From Pseudomonas saudiphocaensis (GTDB taxonomy: Bacteria > Pseudomonadota > Gammaproteobacteria > Pseudomonadales > Pseudomonadaceae): 64,000 bases of DNA. The notes under the pieces were generated by a model. That model searched no databases and was not told the origin of the DNA. It was given only the letters and a program-made list of their open reading frames with translations. The DNA is taken from the NCBI RefSeq assembly GCF_000756775.1, contig NZ_CCSF01000001.1, positions 3,472,001-3,536,000 of the forward strand. Direction: 5' to 3'. Shown here piece after piece: positions 26,987-36,944 of this stretch. Made by a program: the position numbers and the translations under genes. Position 1 is the stretch's first letter. The number at the start of each line of letters is the position of its first letter.

Positions 26987-28786
26987 GTGAGTGACCTGAG
27001 TCATATCCGCAATTTTTCCATCATCGCGCACATTGATCATGGCAAGTCGACCCTGGCCGACCGCTTTATCCAGATGTGTGGTGGCCTGACAGAGCGTGAA
27101 ATGGCTTCTCAGGTCCTCGACTCCATGGACCTTGAGCGCGAGCGCGGCATCACCATCAAAGCCCACAGCGTGACCCTTCATTACACGGCACGCGACGGTA
27201 AGACTTATCAGCTCAATTTCATCGATACCCCCGGCCACGTGGATTTCACCTACGAGGTAAGCCGTTCGCTGGCCGCCTGTGAAGGCGCGCTCTTGGTGGT
27301 GGATGCCGGACAGGGTGTCGAGGCGCAGTCGGTTGCCAACTGCTACACAGCCATCGAGCAGGGCCTTGAAGTCATGCCGGTGCTGAACAAGATGGACCTG
27401 CCCCAGGCCGACCCGGAAAAGGTCAAGGCCGAAATCGAACACATCATCGGGATCGATGCCACCGATGCCGTAGCCTGCAGCGCCAAGAGCGGCATGGGCG
27501 TAGACGATGTTCTGGAGCGCCTGGTAGCCACGATTCCGCCGCCCACTGGCGAGATCGATGCGCCGTTGCAGGCGCTGATCATCGACTCTTGGTTCGACAA
27601 CTATCTGGGCGTCGTCTCGCTGGTACGGGTCCGCCACGGGCGGATCAAGAAAGGCGACAAGGTGCTGGTGAAATCCACTGGCAAGACGCACCAGGTCGAC
27701 AGCGTAGGCGTGTTCAACCCCAAGCACACCAGTACCGCCGACCTCAAGGCCGGCGAGGTGGGCTTCATCATCGCCGGCATCAAGGACATTCACGGGGCGC
27801 CGGTAGGCGACACCCTGACCCTGGCCGCTACTCCAGATGTCGAAATGCTGCCGGGCTTCCAGCGGGTCAAGCCACAGGTCTATGCCGGCCTGTTCCCGGT
27901 CAGCTCGGATGACTTCGAAGATTTCCGCGATGCACTGCAGAAGCTGACCCTCAACGATGCTGCGCTGCAGTACGAGCCGGAAAGCTCCGATGCCCTTGGC
28001 TTCGGCTTCCGCATCGGCTTCCTCGGCATGCTGCATATGGAGATCATCCAGGAGCGTCTTGAGCGCGAATACAACCTGGACCTGATCACTACCGCCCCGA
28101 CCGTGGTCTATGAGCTGGCGCTGAAGAACGGCGAAACGCTCTACGTCGACAGCCCATCGAAGCTGCCGGACCTGTCCGCCATCGAAGACATGCGCGAGCC
28201 CATCGTGCGGGCCAATATTCTGGTGCCGCAGGAGCATCTGGGTAGCGTCATCACGCTGTGTATCGAAAAGCGAGGCGTGCAGCGCGATCTGCAGTTCCTC
28301 GGTTCCCAGGTACAGGTTCGTTACGACCTGCCAATGAGTGAAGTGGTGCTGGATTTCTTCGACCGCCTGAAGTCGGTCAGCCGTGGCTACGCTTCGCTGG
28401 ATTACAGCTTCGAGTGCTTCCAGTCGGCCAACCTGACCCGTTTGGACATCTTGATCAATGGCGACAAGGTCGATGCGCTGGCGTTGATCGTGCACCGCGA
28501 CAATGCTCACTATAAGGGCCGGATTCTGGTCGAGAAGATGAAGGAGCTCATCCCTCGGCAGATGTTCGACGTCGCGATTCAGGCCGCCCTTGGTGGTCAG
28601 ATCGTTGCCCGGAGCACCGTCAAGGCATTGCGCAAGAACGTTCTGGCCAAGTGTTATGGCGGCGACGTGAGCCGCAAGCGCAAATTGCTGGAAAAGCAGA
28701 AGGCCGGCAAGAAGCGCATGAAGCAGGTGGGCAACGTGGAAATCCCGCAGGAAGCGTTCCTTGCAGTGCTCAAGGTAGATAGTTGA
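26987..28786 (+). CDS. lepA: Elongation factor 4 (LepA)
   Basis: 599 residues from the GTG at 26987 (M-S-D-L-S-H-I-R-N). Translational GTPase: P-loop A-H-I-D-H-G-K-S-T (about 13-21), switch [10 protein letters not shown] (about 75-82), N-K-M-D (about 130), and the LepA-specific C-terminal domain with a Lys-rich tail ([14 protein letters not shown]). It back-translocates or remodels ribosomes under stress. It is first in the lepA-lepB operon. Confidence 0.97.
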   Translation: MSDLSHIRNFSIIAHIDHGKSTLADRFIQMCGGLTEREMASQVLDSMDLERERGITIKAHSVTLHYTARDGKTYQLNFIDTPGHVDFTYEVSRSLAACEGALLVVDAGQGVEAQSVANCYTAIEQGLEVMPVLNKMDLPQADPEKVKAEIEHIIGIDATDAVACSAKSGMGVDDVLERLVATIPPPTGEIDAPLQALIIDSWFDNYLGVVSLVRVRHGRIKKGDKVLVKSTGKTHQVDSVGVFNPKHTSTADLKAGEVGFIIAGIKDIHGAPVGDTLTLAATPDVEMLPGFQRVKPQVYAGLFPVSSDDFEDFRDALQKLTLNDAALQYEPESSDALGFGFRIGFLGMLHMEIIQERLEREYNLDLITTAPTVVYELALKNGETLYVDSPSKLPDLSAIEDMREPIVRANILVPQEHLGSVITLCIEKRGVQRDLQFLGSQVQVRYDLPMSEVVLDFFDRLKSVSRGYASLDYSFECFQSANLTRLDILINGDKVDALALIVHRDNAHYKGRILVEKMKELIPRQMFDVAIQAALGGQIVARSTVKALRKNVLAKCYGGDVSRKRKLLEKQKAGKKRMKQVGNVEIPQEAFLAVLKVDS

Positions 28787-28787
28787 T

Positions 28788-29642
28788 ATGTCGATCAATT
28801 TCCCGCTGTTGCTGGTGATTGCCGTTGCGGTATGCGGTTTTCTCGTGCTGCTCGACGTGGTGTTTTTCGCGCCGCGTCGACGCGGCGCGATAGCCAGCTA
28901 CGAGAGCCGCGCTGGCGAGCCCGATCCAAGCACGCTGGAAGCCTTGAGCCGGGAGCCGGTGCTGATCGAGTACGGCAAATCCTTCTTTCCGGTACTGGCC
29001 ATCGTGCTGGTGCTGCGTTCCTTTCTGATCGAACCATTTCAGATTCCATCCGGCTCGATGATTCCGACGCTGGAAGTGGGCGATTTCATCCTGGTGAACA
29101 AGTTCGCCTACGGCATCCGTCTGCCGGTGGTGGACACCAAGATCATCGACGTCAGCGATCCCAAGCGTGGCGACGTCATGGTGTTCCGCTATCCCAACGA
29201 CCCGAATATCAATTACATCAAGCGTGTCATAGGCCTGCCGGGAGATGTGGTGCGCTATAGCAGCGACCGCCGTCTGACCATCAACGGCCAGCTGGTGCCC
29301 GAGATGTTGGTGGGCGATGAGCCTGGCAGCTTGGGCAGCGCCAAGATGTATCAGGAAAAATTGGGCGAAACCGAACACATGATCCGCAAGGAAATGCGCC
29401 GTTATCAGGTTGAGCCTGGCCGCGAGTGGCGTGTGCCGGAAGGTCACTATTTCATGATGGGTGACAACCGCGACAACTCCAATGACAGCCGCTACTGGCA
29501 GGACTCAGTGATTCCTGCTGAGCTGGCGGGCATGGTTCCCGACCGCAATATCGTCGGCAAGGCATTTGCGATCTGGATGAGCTGGCCTGATCCGAAACTC
29601 AGCAATCTGCCAAACTTTTCCCGAGTCGGCCTGATTCACTGA
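28788..29642 (+). CDS. lepB: Signal peptidase I
   Basis: 284 residues, starting one base after the lepA stop. Two N-terminal membrane helices (about 3-22 and 63-80) precede the catalytic domain: nucleophile Ser in P-S-G-S-M-I-P-T (about 90), general-base Lys in Y-I-K-R-V-I-G-L-P-G-D (about 144), and box E G-D-N-R-D-N-S-N-D-S-R. It removes Sec and Tat signal peptides at the outer face of the inner membrane. Confidence 0.97.
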   Translation: MSINFPLLLVIAVAVCGFLVLLDVVFFAPRRRGAIASYESRAGEPDPSTLEALSREPVLIEYGKSFFPVLAIVLVLRSFLIEPFQIPSGSMIPTLEVGDFILVNKFAYGIRLPVVDTKIIDVSDPKRGDVMVFRYPNDPNINYIKRVIGLPGDVVRYSSDRRLTINGQLVPEMLVGDEPGSLGSAKMYQEKLGETEHMIRKEMRRYQVEPGREWRVPEGHYFMMGDNRDNSNDSRYWQDSVIPAELAGMVPDRNIVGKAFAIWMSWPDPKLSNLPNFSRVGLIH

Positions 29643-29731
29643 GTCTGTGAATCACGGCCCGGTTCCTGCGGCCCGTCCCGCTATATTTGTCCAGCCCCGA
29701 TCGGTGGGTAACGCACGACATAGAGGTCGAC

Positions 29732-30109
29732 ATGAGTTTCGCTCGTTCGCAAAAAGGCTTGTCCATGCTGAGCTGGATCGTGATGCTTGCATTGGTGGCG
29801 TTTGTCGCCAGCACGGCATTCAAGATGCTGCCGCATTATTTTGACTATATGTCCATGGACAAGATCATTTCCGGGGTGGAAAGTGACAAGGCTACTGAAG
29901 TGCGTAGCGTGCGCGACTTCTATACTCATGTCAGTCGAGGCATGGACGTCAACGGCATTCGCGGCCTGGACCTGGAAGAGGCGCTGAAGGTCGAGATTGA
30001 AAACAACGAATTCAGGGTTCATCTGAATTACGAAAAGCGCGAGCCGCTGATCCGCAACCTGGATCTGGTGGCTAACTTCGACAAAGAATATCGTCTAAGG
30101 ATGCCGTGA
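29732..30109 (+). CDS. DUF4845 membrane protein
   Basis: 125 residues from the ATG at 29732, which follows AGAGG. One N-terminal membrane helix (about 11-30), then a small predicted alpha/beta periplasmic domain. It sits between lepB and rnc, where DUF4845 genes are commonly found in pseudomonads. No activity is known. Its stop overlaps the rnc GTG start by four bases. Confidence 0.85.
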   Translation: MSFARSQKGLSMLSWIVMLALVAFVASTAFKMLPHYFDYMSMDKIISGVESDKATEVRSVRDFYTHVSRGMDVNGIRGLDLEEALKVEIENNEFRVHLNYEKREPLIRNLDLVANFDKEYRLRMP

Positions 30110-30795
30110 GCACTTCGTTAGCCCGTCTCGAGCGCAAGCTCGGTTATCAATTCAAGGATCAGGAGCTGATGCTCCTGGCTCTTACACATCGCAGCTATGC
30201 CGGACGCAACAATGAGCGTCTGGAGTTTCTTGGCGATGCCATTCTCAATTTCGTCGCCGGGGAGGCGTTGTTCACGCATTTTCCCCAAGCCAAAGAAGGG
30301 CAGCTGTCCCGATTGCGCTCGCGCCTGGTCAAAGGTGAAACGCTGGCGGTGCTGGCCCGCGGCTTTGAGCTGGGCGACTATCTGCGCCTGGGCTCGGGCG
30401 AGTTGAAGAGCGGTGGCTTTCGCCGCGAATCGATCCTGGCCGACACGCTGGAAGCGCTGATTGGCGCCATCTATCTTGACTCCGGCATGGAAGCGGCACG
30501 TGATCGCGTGCTGGCCTGGCTGGCCAACGAACTGCAAGGGTTGACGCTGGTCGACACCAACAAGGATCCGAAGACCCGTTTGCAGGAGTTTCTGCAATCA
30601 CGTGCCTGCGAGCTGCCGCGCTATGAAGTGGTGGCTATCGAAGGCGAACCGCATTGCCGCACCTTCTTCGTCGAATGTCAGGTGGCGCTGCTTAACGAGA
30701 AGACGCAAGGGCAGGGCGCCAGCCGGCGCATTGCAGAACAGGTTGCGGCCGCATCGGCCCTGATCGCCTTGGGTGTGGAGAATGGTAATGATTGA
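30106..30795 (+). CDS. rnc: Ribonuclease III
   Basis: 229 residues from a GTG at 30106. The catalytic signature [11 protein letters not shown] is at about 38-48 with the metal-binding Glu and Asp, a second catalytic Asp and Glu near 114-117 (A-D-T-L-E-A), and a C-terminal dsRNA-binding domain from about 155. It processes rRNA and structured mRNAs. Its last eight bases overlap era. Confidence 0.97.
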   Translation: MSTSLARLERKLGYQFKDQELMLLALTHRSYAGRNNERLEFLGDAILNFVAGEALFTHFPQAKEGQLSRLRSRLVKGETLAVLARGFELGDYLRLGSGELKSGGFRRESILADTLEALIGAIYLDSGMEAARDRVLAWLANELQGLTLVDTNKDPKTRLQEFLQSRACELPRYEVVAIEGEPHCRTFFVECQVALLNEKTQGQGASRRIAEQVAAASALIALGVENGND

Positions 30796-31696
30796 GCAAC
30801 AGACAGAAGATGCAGTCAGCCGCTGTGGCTATGTGGCCATCGTGGGCCGACCCAATGTCGGCAAATCGACGCTGCTCAACCATGTCCTCGGGCAGAAGCT
30901 CGCCATTACCTCGCGCAAGCCGCAGACCACTCGCCACAACATGCTCGGGATCAAGACCGAGGGTGCCGTTCAGGCTGTCTATGTCGACACCCCTGGCATA
31001 CACACGGGCGGCGAGACTGCTCTGAACCGCTATATGAACCGTACGGCGGCGTCGGCACTCAAGGATGTCGACGTGGTGGTATTCGTCGTCGATCGCACGC
31101 GCTGGACCGAAGAAGACCAGTTGGTGCTTGAGCGAGTTCAGTATGTAGAAGGTCCGGTGATCGTGGCGGTGAACAAGACCGATCGCGTCGAGGACAAGAG
31201 CGAGCTGCTGCCGCACTTCGAGTGGCTGTCGCAGCAGCTGCCCAACGCCGAGATCGTGCCGATTTCCGCGCAGCACGGGCAGAACCTCGATCTGTTCGAG
31301 AAGCTGGTGGCGTCTCATCTGCCTGAAAGCGAGCATTTTTTTCCGGAAGACCAGATCACCGATCGCAGCAGCCGTTTTCTGGCCGCCGAACTGGTGCGCG
31401 AGAAGATCATGCGCCAGCTGGGCGCGGAAGTGCCGTACCAGATCACGGTCGAGATCGAGGATTTCAAGCAGCAGGGCCATGTGCTGCATATACACGCACT
31501 GATTCTGGTAGAGCGTGACGGGCAGAAGAAGATCATCATTGGCGACAAGGGCGAGCGCATCAAACGCATCGGCCAGGAAGCCCGCAAGGACATGGAAGTG
31601 CTGTTCGACTCCAAGGTCATGCTCAACCTCTGGGTGAAGGTCAAAGGCGGCTGGTCCGACGATGAGCGCGCGCTGCACTCGCTGGGCTACCAGTAA
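30788..31696 (+). CDS. era: GTPase Era
   Basis: 302 residues. G1 loop G-R-P-N-V-G-K-S-T (about 22-30), G3 D-T-P-G (about 70), G4 N-K-T-D (about 131), and a C-terminal KH domain with [11 protein letters not shown]. It binds the 3' end of 16S rNRA precursor and checks 30S maturation. Candidate starts are at 30782 and 30788; I chose 30788 because GGAG at 30777-30780 is then seven bases away. Confidence 0.96.
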   Translation: MIEQQTEDAVSRCGYVAIVGRPNVGKSTLLNHVLGQKLAITSRKPQTTRHNMLGIKTEGAVQAVYVDTPGIHTGGETALNRYMNRTAASALKDVDVVVFVVDRTRWTEEDQLVLERVQYVEGPVIVAVNKTDRVEDKSELLPHFEWLSQQLPNAEIVPISAQHGQNLDLFEKLVASHLPESEHFFPEDQITDRSSRFLAAELVREKIMRQLGAEVPYQITVEIEDFKQQGHVLHIHALILVERDGQKKIIIGDKGERIKRIGQEARKDMEVLFDSKVMLNLWVKVKGGWSDDERALHSLGYQ

Positions 31697-31738
31697 GCGA
31701 GAAGGTCGGGAGCGGGCATACCCGAGGCATGTTCTAGC

Positions 31739-31840
31739 GTAGGGTGGCTCATGCTTTACCAATCCATCGGGTGGCGATCCACCTGCTGGCGCCCCACCCA
31801 GCTGCGCGACGGTGGATGTGAAGAGCGACAGCCACCCTAC
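31739..31840. repeat. Nested palindromic intergenic element between era and recO
   Basis: GTAGGGTGGCT (31739-31749) and AGCCACCCTAC (31830-31840) are perfect inverted repeats bounding 102 bases. Inside, ATCCACC (31777-31783) and GGTGGAT (31811-31817) form a second inverted pair, and GGGTGGCG near 31769 faces a related CGCCCCACCC near 31790. It carries no gene. The TAGGGTGG ends recall dispersed intergenic repeats of pseudomonads, but I see no second copy in this window. Confidence 0.6.
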
Positions 31841-31863
31841 ATCAGCCTCTGCCAGTGCTAGCT

Positions 31864-32565
31864 ATGGATTCCTCCCCAGTCCAATCCGCCTTCGTCCTGC
31901 ATAGTCGGCCCTATCGCGAGAGCAGTGCGCTGGTGGATTTCTTTACGCCCCAGGGACGGTTGCGCGCCGTGTTGCGGGGCGCGCGAGGCAAGGCCGGTAC
32001 GCTGGCAAGGCCCTTCGTCCCGCTGGACGTCGAGTTCCGTGGGCGTGGCGAGCTTAAGAGCGTGGCCCGGCTGGAGGCCAACGGCCCGTCCCATTGGTTG
32101 GAAGGCAACGCCCTGTTCGGCGGCATGTACCTCAACGAATTGCTGATCCGGCTGCTGCCTGCCGAAGATGCACAGGCCGCGCTGTTCGAGCACTACCTGC
32201 AAACCTTGCCGGCGCTGGCGGCGAAACGGCCGCTGGAGCCGCTGCTGCGCTCGTTCGAATGGCGTTTGCTGAGCGAACTGGGCTATGGTTTTGCGCTTGA
32301 TCGGGACGTTAGTGACCAGCCCATCGCCCCTTCAGGCCTTTATCGGCTCGTCCCCGACACTGGGCTGGAGCCCGTAGGCCAGTTTCAGCCGGGTCTGTTC
32401 AACGGCGCTGAACTGCTGGCGATGGCCGAGGCCGATTGGAGCATTCCCGGCGCCCTGGCCGCGGCCAAACGACTTATGCGCCAGGCACTGGCGCCTCATC
32501 TGGGCGGTCGACCTCTGGTCAGCCGTGAATTGTTCATGAACATGAAGGAGCCCAAGCGTGACTGA
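31864..32565 (+). CDS. recO: DNA repair protein RecO
   Basis: 233 residues from the ATG at 31864. An N-terminal OB-fold ([19 protein letters not shown]) is followed by the helical RecO C domain. It loads RecA onto SSB-coated gaps with RecR. A GTG at 31855 is the alternative start; neither has a good ribosome binding site, and the palindromic element lies just upstream. Its stop overlaps pdxJ by eight bases. Confidence 0.93.
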   Translation: MDSSPVQSAFVLHSRPYRESSALVDFFTPQGRLRAVLRGARGKAGTLARPFVPLDVEFRGRGELKSVARLEANGPSHWLEGNALFGGMYLNELLIRLLPAEDAQAALFEHYLQTLPALAAKRPLEPLLRSFEWRLLSELGYGFALDRDVSDQPIAPSGLYRLVPDTGLEPVGQFQPGLFNGAELLAMAEADWSIPGALAAAKRLMRQALAPHLGGRPLVSRELFMNMKEPKRD

Positions 32566-33304
32566 AGCCAATCGAATTCTGCTCGGCGTCAATGTTGATC
32601 ACGTTGCGACTCTGCGCCAGGCGCGTGGTACCCGTTATCCCGACCCGGTCAAAGCTGCCCTGGATGCTGAAGAAGCCGGCGCCGACGGCATTACCGTGCA
32701 CCTGCGCGAGGATCGCCGGCATATCCAGGAGCGCGATGTCCTGTTGATGAAGGACACGCTGCAAACGCGCATGAACTTCGAGATGGGCGTTACCGAGGCC
32801 ATGCTGTCCTTCGCTGAGCGGTTGCGGCCGGAGCATGTCTGTCTGGTTCCCGAGACCCGCGAGGAGCTGACCACCGAGGGCGGATTGGATGTGGCGGGGC
32901 AGGAATCGCGTATTCGCGATGCCCTTGAGCGGATGGCCGCTTGCGGCGCGCAGGTCTCGCTGTTTATCGATGCCGAACCGCGCCAGATCGAAGCGGCCGC
33001 GCGCCTTGGCGCGCCCGCCATCGAGCTGCATACCGGGCGTTACGCCGATGCCCAGAGCACTGCCGAGCGCGTAGTCGAGCTGGCGCGCATTCGCCAGGGT
33101 GTGGAGGCGGGGTTGGCCCATGGCCTGATCGTCAATGCTGGCCACGGCTTGCACTACCACAATGCCGACGCGATTGCGGCGATCCCCGGTATCAACGAGC
33201 TAAACATCGGACATGCAATCGTCGCCCATGCGCTGTTTGTCGGCTTCAAGCAGGCCGTCAAGGAAATGAAGCACCTTATCCTCAGCGCCGCGGCACGGGG
33301 CTAA
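32558..33304 (+). CDS. pdxJ: Pyridoxine 5'-phosphate synthase
   Basis: 248 residues from a GTG at 32558, with AAGGAG seven bases upstream. TIM-barrel enzyme joining 1-deoxyxylulose 5-phosphate and 3-amino-2-oxopropyl phosphate to form pyridoxine phosphate. Conserved [13 protein letters not shown] (about 9-21), the catalytic Glu in the F-E-M-G-V segment near 72, and G-H-G-L-H-Y-H-N near 190-197. It is last in the lepA-to-pdxJ operon. Confidence 0.97.
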   Translation: MTEANRILLGVNVDHVATLRQARGTRYPDPVKAALDAEEAGADGITVHLREDRRHIQERDVLLMKDTLQTRMNFEMGVTEAMLSFAERLRPEHVCLVPETREELTTEGGLDVAGQESRIRDALERMAACGAQVSLFIDAEPRQIEAAARLGAPAIELHTGRYADAQSTAERVVELARIRQGVEAGLAHGLIVNAGHGLHYHNADAIAAIPGINELNIGHAIVAHALFVGFKQAVKEMKHLILSAAARG

Positions 33305-33311
33305 CACATGG

Positions 33312-33337
33312 GGGCGACCAGCTTTGGCAGGTCGCCC
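33312..33337 (+). terminator. Hairpin after pdxJ
   Basis: GGGCGACC (33312-33319) and GGTCGCCC (33330-33337) pair across a 10-base loop, eight bases after the pdxJ stop and just before the convergent DUF2905 gene ends. There is no T-run. Confidence 0.5.
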
Positions 33338-33347
33338 TCGAAAGAAC

Positions 33348-33554
33348 TCAGCGCCGAAATAGATTTACCAGGACAGTGAGTACCAGACTCAGGATGATCA
33401 TCGAGGTAATCGGGATGAAGGTGCGGCTGCGCTCCGACTCGATGCGGATATCACCCGGCAGTTTGCCAAACCAATTCAGCAGCCACGGCGCGTAGTGCAG
33501 CGCCACACCCAGCAGGAGCAGCAGTGCGCCTGCTGCCATCAGCCATTTCGCCAT
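33348..33554 (-). CDS. DUF2905 small membrane protein
   Basis: 68 residues. Two hydrophobic helices (about 4-20 and 47-65) are separated by the family motif W-F-G-K-L-P-G-D-I-R-I-E. Widespread in proteobacteria, function unknown. It ends ten bases from the pdxJ hairpin and converges on pdxJ; it follows the LysR gene at 41 bases on the same strand. Confidence 0.88.
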   Translation of the reverse strand: MAKWLMAAGALLLLLGVALHYAPWLLNWFGKLPGDIRIESERSRTFIPITSMIILSLVLTVLVNLFRR

Positions 33555-33595
33555 TCTGTCTCCCGATGTTCAGGTTATCCGGTCGGGTTGCGTCG

Positions 33596-34498
33596 CTATT
33601 TGCGATAGGCGGCCAGTGCCGCGATGACCTGGCGGGATAGCTCCTCCGCAGGCTCGCTGCGCTCGACGGCGCGCAACAGCTTGATCTGATACTCACCAAG
33701 CGCCGGCAGGTCGGGACCTTCCTCCAGCCGCTTCAATGGTGGTTTGACCAGGCTCAAGGGGTAGGGTGCTATTGCCAGGTCGGCAATCATCGCAGCTTCC
33801 TGCCCGGCGCACTGCTCGCTGGAGTAGGCGATACGATATGGCCGGCCTGCGCGGTCGAGCGCCTGCAGTGCCAGGCGTCGCCAAGCGCAGTCAGGGGTAG
33901 CCAGGGCCAGCGGCAGTGGGTTGCGCTCAACCGCGACACCGCCCGCTCGACCGGCCCATACCAGCGGCTCGCTGTGCACAACCTCACCGCGCGTATCGTC
34001 CTGCCCCGCATTGCCGACGCTTAACAGTGCAACGTCCAGCTCGCCGGCATCGACGCGCTGGATCAGTTCGATCGTGCGACCCACCGACACGTTAACCTCG
34101 ACACCCGGATGGCTGCGAGCAAACTGCGACAGCAGCCCGGGCAGGATATGCGTACCGATATCGGCCGGTGTGCCGAAGCGAACCCGCCCGTTCAGGCGTG
34201 GTGCTATGAATGCGCCGACCGCTTCCTCGTGCAACTTGAGCAGTCTCCTGGCGTAGCCGAGCAACCGCTCACCATCATCGGTCAGCGCGATGTGGCGGGC
34301 CTCACGGATAAACAGACTGCAGCCGAGCAGGCCTTCCAGCCGTTTGATCTGCATGCTGACGGCTGAGGTGGTACGGAATATCTGTTGTGCTGCCCTTGTG
34401 AAACTGCCGCTTTCGGCGATGCAGACGAAGGTGCGCAATACATCGATCTCAAGCAGGGGTGTTGCGCAGGTCGGGAGCGCTTGGGGAATCGCGGTCAT
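33596..34498 (-). CDS. LysR-family transcriptional regulator
   Basis: 300 residues. An N-terminal winged helix-turn-helix (about 16-75: L-R-T-F-V-C-I-A-E-S-G-S-F-T-R-A-A; T-S-A-V-S-M-Q-I-K-R-L-E) is followed by a LysR effector domain. The target is unknown; the divergent DUF1127 gene 147 bases away is the natural candidate. The intergenic gap contains a TTAACAGGGCG...AAGCCGG stretch but no convincing T-N11-A site that I can single out. Confidence 0.9.
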   Translation of the reverse strand: MTAIPQALPTCATPLLEIDVLRTFVCIAESGSFTRAAQQIFRTTSAVSMQIKRLEGLLGCSLFIREARHIALTDDGERLLGYARRLLKLHEEAVGAFIAPRLNGRVRFGTPADIGTHILPGLLSQFARSHPGVEVNVSVGRTIELIQRVDAGELDVALLSVGNAGQDDTRGEVVHSEPLVWAGRAGGVAVERNPLPLALATPDCAWRRLALQALDRAGRPYRIAYSSEQCAGQEAAMIADLAIAPYPLSLVKPPLKRLEEGPDLPALGEYQIKLLRAVERSEPAEELSRQVIAALAAYRK

Positions 34499-34645
34499 GA
34501 TGCACCCTTCAATTTCGCTTAACAGGGCGTTTTATTTTAGTCGTTTGTCTGAATCGTCAAGCCGGCACATCCTGAATTTGCCGACCAACAGTCGGTCGGC
34601 AGGCCAGGGTGCGCCGATGCACTCGCGTGCGGCGGGGAGACGATG

Positions 34646-34942
34646 ATGCAGCATTCCAAACGGCAGCAGATATGCGGAACCAGTAGCTCCGATCGGCCTG
34701 TGATACCGGAGCTCTACATGCCGGCAACGTGGCCGGTAGGCCTTCAGCAGCGGATAGTCGACTGGGTCGTCGCCTGGCGTAAAAGGCGGCTTTATCAGCG
34801 TCTGCTCAGGCTCACCGACCTGCAGTTGCGACAGCGGGATTTAAGCCGAGCACGGATCGTCGAAAAGGCCGAACGGCCGCTGCGGCAGGTCATCGCCGAA
34901 CAGCGCAGGCAGCGCGCTCACAAGACCTGCCAGCTGGGCTGA
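34646..34942 (+). CDS. DUF1127 (YjiS-like) small basic protein
   Basis: 98 residues from the ATG at 34646, six bases after GGAG; an ATG at 34643 is possible but too close to that site. The DUF1127 core W-R-K-R-R-L-Y-Q-R-L-L-R-L-T-D-L-Q-L is near 43-61, with a basic tail. DUF1127 proteins in other bacteria influence RNA turnover, metabolism or biofilm traits. It is divergent from the LysR gene. Confidence 0.8.
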   Translation: MQHSKRQQICGTSSSDRPVIPELYMPATWPVGLQQRIVDWVVAWRKRRLYQRLLRLTDLQLRQRDLSRARIVEKAERPLRQVIAEQRRQRAHKTCQLG

Positions 34943-34966
34943 TAGCCTGGACGAGTTGGCCCGGTA

Positions 34967-35929
34967 TCAGGGCTTGCGTGCGGTGATCACCGCACGCATG
35001 GGCGCCGGCAGCCCTTCGATGGTCTTGCTGTGGTCCTGCGGGTCGAGAAATTCGGGTAGCGACTGGTAGCGCATCCAGTCCGTGCTGCGCTGCTCCTCAA
35101 CGCTGGTAATACTGACGTCGACGCAGCGCACGTCGACGAAACCGGCTCGGCGCAGCCAGCATTCCAGGGCTGCCACCGAAGGCAGAAACCAGACATTGCG
35201 CATCTGCGCGTAGCGATCTTCCGGAACCAGCGCGGTGTGTTCATTGCCCTCGACCACCAGGGTTTCCAGGACCAGCTCACCGCCCTTGAGCAGGCAATCT
35301 TTCAATTCCAGCAGGTGATCGATTGGCGAGCGGCGGTGGTACAGCACACCCATGGAAAACACCGTGTCGAAACCTTCGAGCTTCGCCGGCAGTTCCTCCA
35401 GTGCCATCGGCAGATGCCAGGCGGGCAGGTCAGGCAGATAGCGCTTCAGCGCATGGAACTGGCAGAAGAACAGCCAGTTTGGGTCGATGCCCACCACCGA
35501 GTCGGCCCCGGCGCCGAGCATGCGCCACATGTAGTAGCCATTGCCGCAACCGACATCAAGGATGCGCTTGCCGGCCAGGTCCAGGTGCGGCGCTACGCGC
35601 GCCCATTTCCAGTCCGAACGCCACTCGGTGTCCACATGCACGCCGAACACATCGAACGGCCCCTTGCGCCAGGGCGAAAGGCCGAACAATGCGTCATGGG
35701 TGATGGCGCGTGTCGTCTCGTCGCAGTCTGCCTGCAGCCGAAAGGCGTCGCGCAGCTCCACGGCGCTCGGCTGGATATCCGGCAGCGCGTCGACCGCGCG
35801 CCGCCAGCGCGGCAGGTCACCATGGCCAATGGCAAGTTTGGCGTCGAGCTGCTGTTGCAGGCCGTTGGCCCAGGCAGCCAGCGGGGTGCCGGCCAAACGC
35901 CAGGCAAGAGGGGTGAGGTCGAGATTCAT
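34967..35929 (-). CDS. cmoB: tRNA (cmo5U34) carboxymethyltransferase CmoB
   Basis: 320 residues from the ATG at 35929. Rossmann methyltransferase-type fold with [12 protein letters not shown] (about 124-135) and the R-R-S-P-I-D-H-L segment near 203. It uses carboxy-S-adenosylmethionine to convert ho5U34 to cmo5U34 in tRNA. The start overlaps the cmoA stop (ATGA). Confidence 0.95.
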   Translation of the reverse strand: MNLDLTPLAWRLAGTPLAAWANGLQQQLDAKLAIGHGDLPRWRRAVDALPDIQPSAVELRDAFRLQADCDETTRAITHDALFGLSPWRKGPFDVFGVHVDTEWRSDWKWARVAPHLDLAGKRILDVGCGNGYYMWRMLGAGADSVVGIDPNWLFFCQFHALKRYLPDLPAWHLPMALEELPAKLEGFDTVFSMGVLYHRRSPIDHLLELKDCLLKGGELVLETLVVEGNEHTALVPEDRYAQMRNVWFLPSVAALECWLRRAGFVDVRCVDVSITSVEEQRSTDWMRYQSLPEFLDPQDHSKTIEGLPAPMRAVITARKP

Positions 35930-36669
35930 GGCAGGGCGATCAGTGAGGCGAAATTCAGGCACTGGAACCAGGGCAGCACTTTGGTAAAGCCGGCGTCCAG
36001 CAGGCGCTGGCGATGGGTTTCCAAACTGTCGGGCTTCATCACATTTTCAATGGCGCTGCGCTTCTGGGCGATCTCCAGTTCGCTATAGCCATTGGCACGC
36101 TTGAAGGCGATATGCAGGTCGGTGAGCAGATCCTGCTCCTGCTCGTCCTCGAAACGCAGTTTTTCCGAGAGGATCAGCGCGCCACCCGGAACCAGCGCCT
36201 GGCGGATATTGGCCAACAGGGCGGGACGCTGTTCGCGGGGAATGAACTGCAGCGTGAAGTTCAGCGCCACCAGGGAGGTGGGCTGAAACTGCAGCTTGAG
36301 AATGTCCGCCTCGACTACCTCGACCGGCAACAGCTCCTGGAACATCGAATCCTGCCCATGCAGGTATTCGCGGCAGCGTTCGACCATGGCCGCGGAGTTG
36401 TCCACGGCGATCACCTGGCAATTATCAGCCCTGACGTGCCGGCGCAGCGCCTGCGTCACGGCACCCAGCGAGCAACCCAGGTCATACAGATGCGTATTGG
36501 GCTGGGCGAATTGCGCCGCCAGCACGCCGATGTTCTCGACGATGGTGGGGTAGCCCGGCACCGAGCGTTTGATCATGTCGGGGAACACCCGCACTACGTC
36601 CTCGTTGAAAACGAAGTCCTGGGGCTGGGCGAGGGGCTTGGCGAACAAGCGATCTGACTCGTGGCTCAC
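35926..36669 (-). CDS. cmoA: Carboxy-SAM synthase CmoA
   Basis: 247 residues from a GTG at 36669 (M-S-H-E-S-D-R-L-F), the usual length; an ATG at 36705 would add 12 residues with no similarity to the family. SAM-binding [11 protein letters not shown] is at about 58-68. It makes carboxy-S-adenosylmethionine from SAM and prephenate for CmoB. Neither start has a strong ribosome binding site. Confidence 0.94.
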   Translation of the reverse strand: MSHESDRLFAKPLAQPQDFVFNEDVVRVFPDMIKRSVPGYPTIVENIGVLAAQFAQPNTHLYDLGCSLGAVTQALRRHVRADNCQVIAVDNSAAMVERCREYLHGQDSMFQELLPVEVVEADILKLQFQPTSLVALNFTLQFIPREQRPALLANIRQALVPGGALILSEKLRFEDEQEQDLLTDLHIAFKRANGYSELEIAQKRSAIENVMKPDSLETHRQRLLDAGFTKVLPWFQCLNFASLIALP

Positions 36670-36871
36670 GGTGGTGTCTGGGGTAGCTCGAAAAGAGGGC
36701 GGCATTGTAGCGAAAGCGAGTTGGCTAGTCCGTAGGAATTGCCTTGCCCGACTCGCCACCCGACTGGCTGCTGGAGTTGGGTGTCCGTTACCGACTCCGC
36801 GCAATAGCAAACAAGTAATTGAGGATCCAGGCGTGGCAAATTGCCGCTTTGGCCGAAATTGCGGTTATTTC

Positions 36872-36885
36872 TTGTCGATACTCAA
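36872..36885 (+). promoter_or_regulatory. Probable Anr/Dnr (FNR-type) site upstream of nirK
   Basis: TTGTC-GATA-CTCAA matches 7 of the 10 fixed positions of the FNR/Anr/Dnr consensus TTGAT-N4-ATCAA. Its centre (36878.5) is about 66 bases before the nirK ATG, and TAATGA at 36911-36916 is spaced correctly for a -10 if the site is centred at -41.5. This would give oxygen- and nitric-oxide-responsive expression. Confidence 0.6.
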
Positions 36886-36944
36886 GTTCGCCTGCGGGCT
36901 TTTGGAGCGTAATGAACGCAACAAAACACAGCAGGAGCTTAGTT

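Noticed and set aside
26981-28798. 605-residue open frame antisense to lepA
   Set aside because: It mirrors lepA codon structure in a GC-rich genome, has no domain resemblance, and lepA is certain.
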